Part shown: positions 8,977 through 16,015 of the stretch, one piece after another
How positions within the stretch are numbered: the stretch's first letter is position 1
Layout of the letters: every line of letters starts with the position of its first letter
NCBI GenBank assembly: GCA_009733775.1
Contig: WOGZ01000544.1
Coordinates: forward strand, 1-16,015
Direction: 5' to 3'
Length of the DNA stretch: 16,015 nucleotides
Source of the DNA: Alectoria sarmentosa
Lineage: Eukaryota; Ascomycota; Lecanoromycetes; Lecanorales; Parmeliaceae
Made by a program: the position numbers and the translations under genes
Notes under the pieces: generated by a model
What the model was told of the DNA's origin: nothing
Databases searched by the model: none
The model's input: only the letters and a program-made list of their open reading frames with translations

Positions 8977-11727
8977 TCAAGAACTTCGTAGTACAATGAT
9001 AGTCCAGGCCCCAATCAATACTGACAGCAACATGCTAAAGTCTCGCGTTCGCCCTCCTGAGCCACCCGTAAACGCCAGCAGACTACTACTATTATTTTTT
9101 CCAGGCGTACTGATCCCATTCGTTGAGGAAGAATTGTTCTGCACGGGAATCGTAACAGAGCCAAGAATTAGATTAGACGAGTCTAGGGTCATGGGTACGC
9201 CGGACAGGCCCTGGATTGCTGAAGCACCAGTTGTACGCGTTGTGCCAGCTATGGTAACGCCCGCTGCAAGCTCGATGACAGGCTGGCCAGCGATTGTATT
9301 TCCCTGAGTCGGGTCGACATTGGCGATCTTGACAGGTGACACGTAGCTTGAGCCGCCAAAGTGTAGATTGCTGGACGAATCAAGCGAGTAAGAGGTACCT
9401 GAGATGACAATAGCTGGCGCATTGGGCGTTAGAGTCGCGGAGTGTATGGATATTCCCGTTGGCAGAGGCATGACTACTTCCCCGTTTATCGTCGTGGGTA
9501 CGGGGCTATCGTTGTAAATACGATAGGAGTGGCCATTCACAAACATGTTACCCGACGTGTCGACAGAGAATGTCGTACTGGCAACGATCGTTGCAGGACC
9601 TCCGTTGTTGAGTGTAAACCCTTGAATGGCGACACCTTTCGACAAGGGTGTAATCACGTGGTTTGCGATTGCGGTGGTCACTAAGGATACTACCGGCTCA
9701 ATGTGTGCTGTTTGACCACCAATTTGAGGATCATTGCTCGAGTCAACAGCGATCGGTTGCCCCCTGACATCGGGTGCGCTAACACCAGGTCTGACATCTA
9801 CGCCGTCAATATTGTAGCTCTCAACTGTTGCTAAGACATGATGACTGCCTAATACAGTAGTCATCAATGCTGGAGCTGATGTTGCAAGCAGCTGTGGGGG
9901 GTGTACTGTGCTAACATCCTCCACTAAGGACCCTCCGGATGCATGCATATTATTTGCTGGCTGATCTAAATCGCTGTTAGCCGCATTATTTGGCGACGCA
10001 TGATTTGTGGGACCGTTCTTGAGATCACTGGAAGCAGGCTTCTCCTGTAAAGACTGTGCCTGCAGATCTTCATTGCCTTGATTGTTCGATGAGGGATCGG
10101 CCGGAGCTTTGTTCGTACCTCTGAGTGGGTCAGTTTGCTGTGATGGGTCCACTTGCATGCCACCGCTGCCATGGCTCTTTGCTAAAGACGGATCACCTGA
10201 CGTCTTAGTAGGATCAGTGGATGTAGTGGTCCTCTTTGGTAAATTCTCCTGTGTCGCAGCAGGCGTTGCTGGCCTTGGATCTGGATTAGGGTTCGATGGC
10301 GGAGTCACCTTGGGTATCATCGCGGTTGCTGGATCAAGTGTTCTCGGTGGATCGTAGCCCGTGAAATAGCCTTGAGTACAAACCTTCCACAAAGGATCCA
10401 TGTCGAGAAGCTTGGATGGAAAGATGATTAGGGGACGATAAGGCTCCCCAGGTTCTGGTTTATACCACTGACTCCACATGACGCTCATTGGCGGGCATGG
10501 CAGGTTATCGAAGTTGTAGACCGATCCCGGAGTAATAGCAGATTCGAGTGCGGGGTACATGGCAGTCGCGACGGTCGAGAGCTCCCCTGGAGCAAATGCA
10601 ACTAGCGTAGAGTTGATGGTAGTGCCTCGATACCCACAGGAATCAGTTGCACTCAGGCTATAAAAGTTGACGTAAATGGAAGGAGAAGTAAAAGTATGAC
10701 TGCCGGACGTAACAATACTACGTGGAGAGGAGTCATTCCTTATAGTGTCCCACTTCGACTCATTCATCGGGGCGTGAGGCGGATTTGCTATGGCAATGGG
10801 GTTTGCACGAGCTTGGATCGTTGCTTCCGGCGATTCTGCGCGTCGTGGGATTTTCGGCGTACTCCAATTAGGAAGTGTCATTGACGGCAAATTCCACATT
10901 CCAGGATTCGTACTGGCGCTCGCGCCTGGTTTAGACTCCCAGGGGTTCGACATGGGCATTTTGAAGTAGATGCCGTTAATCGAAGTATACACCATGGTGG
11001 TAACAACCTGCGTGTATATGTTGGCATCTGTAGGCGTATAGCCCCAGTATGTAAAGCCCAAAGCCGTGGTTGCGCCTTCGGTCGGTGGGTTGACGCTCGT
11101 ACCAATGATATTCAAGCACGAAGTGTTGGCCTCGGGTGATGGCCAGTAGTACACGTCAACATTAGGACCACCAATCGCGCAAGGCCCGCAGCAACCGTAG
11201 ATGGCGTCTTGTGCGGGCGGCTGGCGGACTGCTGACCTGTATACCAGGGAGGAAGATGCACACGCAGGCTCCCTCATCCAGCTTTTCAGGGTTGACCACA
11301 TTGATGAGGTAGCAGGCGGTACCCCGGAATTACCGCCCGGACATTGGGCTGGATCATAGGGAGCCGGTTCTTCATCAACAACTTCATTGAGGCCAGCGAC
11401 TAGATCCTCAGCGCTGTCTTTAACAGTAAAGCATTCATTTTCCAATAAGGCCGCTAACGTCTTTCCGAAGAAGATAGATGCCGCATTTTGCTTGTCGCCG
11501 TGACATGTATTATCCCAAAGGACGCACTCTTCTGAAACATTGAAGTTAGAATCTGGGTACAACGAGGTGCTATTTGCCGTGGTCTGAGGCCCGCTGGCAT
11601 TCATCGCTCTATCAGAATCCCGACTCCAGAAATTGTACGGTTTGGGGGCAGAGACGGCATCGCTCAATACGCCTCTGTCCAGGAATGCTAGCAGTGCACA
11701 ACCAACAAAACGATGTGTTCTACACAT
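8977..11727 (-). CDS. Large secreted, probably GPI-anchored cell-surface protein (916 aa)
   Basis: This is an intact single-exon frame. The ATG is fixed by an in-frame TGA five codons upstream (11742-11740) and has A at -3. Residues 1-27 look like a signal peptide (hydrophobic GCALLAFL, then AVSA before PKP). The mature N-terminal half (about 65-465) holds many Cys (ECVLWDNTC, NECF, CCGPC, DSCGY, LPCPP), aromatic residues and N-glycosylation sequons such as Asn43, Asn52, Asn63 and Asn201. About 471-600 is a Pro/Asp/Asn/Ser-rich linker. The C-terminal half contains about four related segments (roughly 637-675, 698-737, 758-797, 823-862) of the form G-V-x-I-x-G-x-T, then P-A-I-x-x-S-G-T, S-L-D-S-S-x-N-L and G-G. 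Similar repeats recur in uncharacterised ascomycete wall proteins, from memory of the family. The tail has small residues (TGGSGG, 887-892) followed by a hydrophobic end with no cytoplasmic extension, as in GPI signals. A wall or plasma-membrane surface role is inferred; no enzyme motif is seen. Confidence 0.88.
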   Translation of the reverse strand: MCRTHRFVGCALLAFLDRGVLSDAVSAPKPYNFWSRDSDRAMNASGPQTTANSTSLYPDSNFNVSEECVLWDNTCHGDKQNAASIFFGKTLAALLENECFTVKDSAEDLVAGLNEVVDEEPAPYDPAQCPGGNSGVPPATSSMWSTLKSWMREPACASSSLVYRSAVRQPPAQDAIYGCCGPCAIGGPNVDVYYWPSPEANTSCLNIIGTSVNPPTEGATTALGFTYWGYTPTDANIYTQVVTTMVYTSINGIYFKMPMSNPWESKPGASASTNPGMWNLPSMTLPNWSTPKIPRRAESPEATIQARANPIAIANPPHAPMNESKWDTIRNDSSPRSIVTSGSHTFTSPSIYVNFYSLSATDSCGYRGTTINSTLVAFAPGELSTVATAMYPALESAITPGSVYNFDNLPCPPMSVMWSQWYKPEPGEPYRPLIIFPSKLLDMDPLWKVCTQGYFTGYDPPRTLDPATAMIPKVTPPSNPNPDPRPATPAATQENLPKRTTTSTDPTKTSGDPSLAKSHGSGGMQVDPSQQTDPLRGTNKAPADPSSNNQGNEDLQAQSLQEKPASSDLKNGPTNHASPNNAANSDLDQPANNMHASGGSLVEDVSTVHPPQLLATSAPALMTTVLGSHHVLATVESYNIDGVDVRPGVSAPDVRGQPIAVDSSNDPQIGGQTAHIEPVVSLVTTAIANHVITPLSKGVAIQGFTLNNGGPATIVASTTFSVDTSGNMFVNGHSYRIYNDSPVPTTINGEVVMPLPTGISIHSATLTPNAPAIVISGTSYSLDSSSNLHFGGSSYVSPVKIANVDPTQGNTIAGQPVIELAAGVTIAGTTRTTGASAIQGLSGVPMTLDSSNLILGSVTIPVQNNSSSTNGISTPGKNNSSSLLAFTGGSGGRTRDFSMLLSVLIGAWTIIVLRSS

Positions 11728-13184
11728 ATTGTGTGAATCTCAACAAGTCAAAGCTTAGAAGACAGACTGCTTTTAAGAAGAACAATCGACATCCCTGATC
11801 GCAGACACGTATCACAAAATTCACATAAGAGAAAGACGAGATGATTCACATCTACATATTTTTGAATCTATATGTGCCTTAGTAAAAAATACTACACTCC
11901 TGAAGCATGCAGGAAGGGCACATGAAAGGGAAACGCTGATGCAAAGCTGCGGCTGGTTGCCAGGCTCGCAGCAACTCGTGTAGGTATACGGTTCCGCGTC
12001 AAATGATGATAGCCACTTTAAACGGAGATTAAGGGGAATGCTAATAATTGATGTAGCCATTGTATTGTACCAGTCAACCATCCCGCATCGTCTCATGATT
12101 CAATGTTAGGTATCCATTCCGTGTGATAGAGAGGCTTATAGCTTTATACGAAAGGTGTCTTGTCAATGAGGCTTATGCAAGTGAGCTGAGGCAAACCGTG
12201 TCCTGAGAAATCCCTTAACGCCTCTCTGGCGCAGCGTTCACGCCTAGGCTGAAACACTTGTTATCTCCATTATGCAACCTCAGGTGATTACCTGAATTTG
12301 TATAATTGCAAATTAAGTAAGAACACCCTAGGCCCTCCCATCTACTGGTAGGTTTCAAAAATCAGAGATTCAGCCTTACTTCTTTTTCCGCCCCCGCACT
12401 ACACGAGAATAACGCGTTCGCGTAAAGAAAGCTACATAGTATATGGCTACACTATATATAGAGGGAAACATCTAGTAATCTAGATTATAGAGAAGGAGAT
12501 TTGAAATCTCTACATATATTCAAAGAGTACTTTTTTTGAGTTTGATATCCTACGTGTCACAGTACAATCTAGTATAACTGAAATAGGGCTGATTATGGGC
12601 TTGACAGCGCACAGTTCCAGCCTTTATGAGATTACAATGGAGGCGGAGTTCTTCCCCTTACAAGCGACACAGGATTCGCCATCTTGTTCGTGAGTTTGCT
12701 TGCGAATTCTCCTCAGAGTGTTCATTTAAAACTGACAAGGGATGTGTGCGATGCCTGAAGACTGAGTATGAAGGGTTATCCGCACAGCGAAATCATCGTC
12801 ACCACAAATTCCCGTCCCAGCTGCCCAAACCCGATGCCATACCTTCTCTGCGATTGCAGTGTAAATGTTCATAGTTGGGCGACAAGACCTATGCGCTGCA
12901 ACAATCTATGACGATCTTGATATGCTTAGAGCAGAATCTCCAATGGAAGACAATGCCGATATCTTATGATGTTTCTCCGGGTGGAAGCCCGCAAAAAGGG
13001 AAAGCGGCGCAACGTTGCATTTAGGCCTCCCATGCAGGCCACCCATTCAGATCACCAACCCATAGGTCTATCAAATGGACGCACTGCTTTGAAGAACGTC
13101 AATCCATCGTAAACGCGCTTCGCACTAGGGAAAGGTCATTGTTGGGGATCATCGCCAGGCCTTAGTTGACCTGCTTCGTACCGT
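11728..13184. other. GC-balanced intergenic region without a supportable gene
   Basis: This stretch contains the presumed promoter of the 916-codon gene on the minus strand (above 11727). The longest open frames are 91 codons (12096-11821, minus) and 82 codons (12626-12874, plus; several Cys, e.g. CEFSSEC and CVRC). Neither resembles a family I know, and neither can be extended by clear splice sites. A TATATATA-like stretch occurs near 12450 and a perfect 7 bp palindrome at 12496-12510. It may hold decayed gene remnants, but I cannot show it. Confidence 0.5.
12496..12510. repeat. Short palindrome GAGATTT-G-AAATCTC
   Basis: Two perfect 7 bp arms flank a single base, about 45 bp after a TATATATA stretch, in the intergenic region. 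It could be a regulatory dyad or chance. There is no gene start close enough to interpret it. Confidence 0.35.
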
Positions 13185-14146
13185 CTAATTTGTTGTCATC
13201 GCTTCGTGCTCTTCTTCGCTAAGCGGCGCTCTGGTGATTCCCTGGCTAGCATCGGTGTCAGAGGAATTAAAAGGGACATACAGCATCTCCAGTATCTGTA
13301 AAATGTGCTCGGTATTGTTCTTGGATGCCTGTGGCAACAAGCATCACCGAAGACCCATCTGCCAACGGTCCGACATTCTCTACGTCAACAGATCTTTCAT
13401 TGTTACCGTGGAAATTGCCAGCAGGTCTTGACCCGTCTCCATTATCCGATGAGTAATGTGATCCTTGATTAAGAAGGACCCGCGCGTTCGTGGTTTGATT
13501 TTCTTCTATTGCAAAGAAGGTAACACGGCGTCCGAGTTATTTTGAACATCGTTCTTCCTCACCAGGTGCTTTTTGGGCGTCCTGCTCGTTGGTGTCATAG
13601 ACGCGGGCGTTATACTCTTGCGCAAGATTGACGTTCCTTGTTGTTGTGTCGGCCCAACACTGACTAAAAACATTCGTCACTAATGCATGCTTCTCCGTAC
13701 TCTCGCCTGCAATTCAATTGCCCGTGTGATTTGTGTGGTTCTTGACCTTTCTAATTTATCTTGCGTTCTCGATCATAATGAAACAGACCAGAAGAAACGG
13801 CCACGCAGATCATGCGCACCGCCCTGAAGTGAAGAAATGTACGAAAAGCCGGATTTGTTCTATCTTGTATCGAGCGCGGTATTGGTGGTAGCCTGCTGAC
13901 CTTCAATATTGGAGACTTAAGAGAGAGAAGATGGTTGCTATCCAGGCCTTCACTCTCCAATCTTGGTTGAAGTGTCTCCTAATTCCTCTAGCATGACACT
14001 TTGTAATGGAGACTGCACGGCAATAGAAACCGTGGCTAATTGGAAATAAAACTTGTCGCTTTTTGTGTTTAGAGAAAAAGATCGCAAAGACCAATATGAT
14101 TGTTGAAGGGGACTCACAGCCAGCGAAACCTGTATGCGACTTGCAT
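13185..14146 (-). CDS. Candidate six-exon gene, hypothetical protein of about 220 aa
   Basis: The exon model on the minus strand is 14146-14118, 14058-13954, 13892-13789, 13706-13563, 13505-13282 and 13241-13185, totalling 663 nt with every junction in phase. Donors are GTGAGT, GTGAAG, GTCTGT, GTGAGG and GTATGT; acceptors are AAG, CAG, CAG, TAG and CAG. Intron lengths are 59, 61, 82, 57 and 40 nt. CTAAAC in the first intron and CTGAC in the last resemble branch sites. The last three exons are best supported: long open stretches read as hydrophilic protein (e.g. EYNARVYDTNEQDAQKAP, then GITRAPLSEEEHEAMTTN before TAG). The 40 nt intron is short for a fungus; without it the frame stops at 13267. 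The second and third introns have weak donors, so the 5' half may be wrong. I recognise no domain, signal peptide or membrane helix. The start lies about 80 bp from the AT-rich block, so the gene may be truncated or decaying. Confidence 0.4.
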
Positions 14147-14224
14147 CAGGGAACCACACTACGATACTGCAGACAAAAAAGTCGAGTCGTTTAAAGGCTT
14201 GTGTGTGTTTCGCAATGTAGGTGA

Positions 14225-16015
14225 ATTCTTTTATTTATAAACAATACGTTTACCCATAAATAACATAACGTCTTTATTATTATTATAAATAATACGATTT
14301 ATCGAAAAAATTTCTATTTAATAATAATATTAACGATTCGTTAAAAAGTTTATATTATATTAATAAAAATTTCGAAAATCTTTACGATTACAAGCGAAAT
14401 AAATTTGAAAACATTATTTTTAACGTTGTTAATTTTTAACGCGACGCACGATTTTGATAAAAGAAATTTATTATTTATTTTTATTTATATAACGTTAAAG
14501 ACGTATAATTAATTCGAAGAAAGTTAAATAATTTTTTAATTTTATTAACAATAATATTTATTAATAAATTAATTAATTTATAAATATTTAATTACTTTTA
14601 TTTATTTTATTCGCAATAATATATATAATAACTTTTTTATTATTAATTAAATTATAAACGTAAAACTTAATTTTGTTTTAAAAAACATTTAAGATTTATA
14701 AAACTATTTTTAAATCGAAAAAAGCATTTATTTAATAAATTGTTTTAAAGTTTTAATTAAGTTTTATATTGAAAATATTAAAAATTTAAAAAAAGAAAAA
14801 AAGAAAAAAATTATCGTATTTTAATTTATTAAAATTAATATAAAGTTTATAATTATATAAAAACTTATAACGAAAATAATAAGTTTAAAAATTTTTATAT
14901 ATATAAATTTTTATATATAAATTTTTAAATTACGTTAAAATTAATAAATTCGATAAAGTTAAATAATATACGTTTATAAAATATTTATAATTTTGCAAAA
15001 ATTAAAAATTTGAATAATATAAAAATTCGATATTTTTATAAATTTATACTTTAATATTTATTAATAATTACGTTTTATAAATCGCTTTTTTTATAAATAT
15101 TAAACGTATTTTTAAATAAATCTCGCGCATATATAACGTATAAATCGCTTATTTTAAAACTTTAAAACTTTATTTTTTTATAATCGTTTTATAACTTTAT
15201 AAATTTACGAAAGTTAATATTATTTTAAAATATAACTTAATTTTTTAATTTTCGAAGCTTGAAAAAAAAATTATAACGATAAAATAAATAATATAATTTT
15301 TAAAAAAGTTTGTTAAAAGTAATATATTAAAAAATATTAACGATATTTAAAAAATTTAAAAAAATATAATAAATTGTTTATTCGAAATAAAGTTTATTAA
15401 AATTAATGCGATAATAATTAAAATATTAAAATTCGAATAAAGATATTTATAAACGAAAAGCGTTAAAATAATTATAATTATAATTTTTTTAACGTATATA
15501 TTTAATAAATAAATTTAATTTAAATTAAAAAAAATTAAGTTTTTTATAAAATATTAAAAATAATGTTTTTTATTAAAATTAAATAAATATTTCGATTCGC
15601 GAAAAGAGATATTTATGCGTATAAATAACGAAACGAAAATTACGATAAAAAGCTTTTTCGATTTTATTCGCGATTACGTTTATTTATAAATTTAATAAAA
15701 AGCGATATTAAAGCGAGACTAATAATTTGAAAACTTACTTTTTTTTACTTAAAAATTATATAAAAAAATATTATATATTTAAAATTAAATTTTATTAATT
15801 AAATTTTTAAATTTTTAAATTTTTAAATTAAATTATATTTTCTTTTTTCGTTTTCGATTTAAACGCGAATACGTTTTAAATAAATTATATTATAAAATTA
15901 TATTTCGAATATTATTATTATTATTATTATTTTTTTTTATATTATATATAATATAATAATAAATAAAATTAATAAAATTAATAAAATTAATAAAATTAAT
16001 AAAATTAATAAAATT
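14225..16015. other. AT-rich RIP-type block, right side
   Basis: The change occurs over 14220-14280, where CpA and TpG fade out. Beyond that the block is almost entirely A+T, with the surviving C mostly in CpG (e.g. GCGACGCACG near 14440). No frame on either strand reads as a transposon protein. It also contains AAATTTTT x3 (about 15801-15824) and an ATT microsatellite (15911-15931). It runs beyond the window. Confidence 0.75.
15962..16015. repeat. Tandem repeat (AATAAAATT)x6, continuing past window end
   Basis: Six exact 9 bp units run to the last base of the window. The same nonamer occurs inside the unit of the 5978-6500 minisatellite on the other side of the island. Confidence 0.85.

Noticed and set aside
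8996..10884. Several plus-strand open frames of 62-103 codons
   Set aside because: They are antisense to the 916-codon gene, which is intact with a signal peptide and GPI-like tail.
9966..11105. Minus-strand alternative-frame open stretches (68 and 75 codons)
   Set aside because: They overlap the 916-codon gene in a different frame and show no independent features.
12626..12874. Plus-strand 82-codon Cys-containing frame, considered as a zinc-finger or small secreted protein
   Set aside because: The Cys and His spacing fits no finger I know, there is no signal peptide, and attempted splicing at its 3' end gave an immediate stop.
13234..13431. Plus-strand 65-codon frame
   Set aside because: It is antisense to the better-supported spliced minus-strand model with consistent junction phases.
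13751..13960. Resemblance of VRMICVAVSSGL to an FAD-binding Gly-rich motif of monooxygenases
   Set aside because: The Gly-x-Gly-x-x-Gly pattern is absent and the adjoining exons show nothing like a monooxygenase.

Overview
The window looks like nuclear DNA of a filamentous ascomycete (Pezizomycotina) whose genome is split into gene-bearing, GC-balanced islands and very AT-rich blocks made by repeat-induced point mutation (RIP). Three things point there. The AT blocks (1 to about 8650 and about 14230 to 16015) hold almost no open frames. A Ty3/gypsy element in the left block is still readable through its C-to-T and G-to-A damage. The central island carries a long secreted, GPI-anchor-like surface protein gene and a second candidate gene with short fungal-type introns. 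I cannot name the species.

Layout. Positions 1 to about 4820 are a minus-strand gypsy retrotransposon, cut by the left window edge. Gag, ending in a zinc knuckle, is readable from about 3540 to 2600. Protease, reverse transcriptase, RNase H and the first residues of integrase follow in one frame from about 2580 to 1. From 4820 to 8650 lies a more AT-rich block with no readable protein. It contains a ~32 bp minisatellite (5978-6500), two ~120 bp direct repeats about 628 bp apart (7176 and 7803) and a 130 bp tandem duplication (7531-7770). From 8650 to about 14225 base composition is normal. The 916-codon minus-strand gene fills 8977-11727, 11728-13184 has no supportable gene, and a six-exon minus-strand gene is proposed at 13185-14146. 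From about 14230 to the end the AT-rich block resumes and finishes in a 9 bp tandem repeat.

The genes do not form a pathway. The main story is architectural: an intact surface-protein gene and a candidate small gene on an island of about 5.6 kb between RIP-damaged blocks. In many plant-associated fungi such compartments carry fast-evolving secreted proteins; applying that here is inference. In the most AT-rich DNA nearly every surviving C is followed by G, so the mutating process hit CpA, CpT and CpC while sparing CpG.
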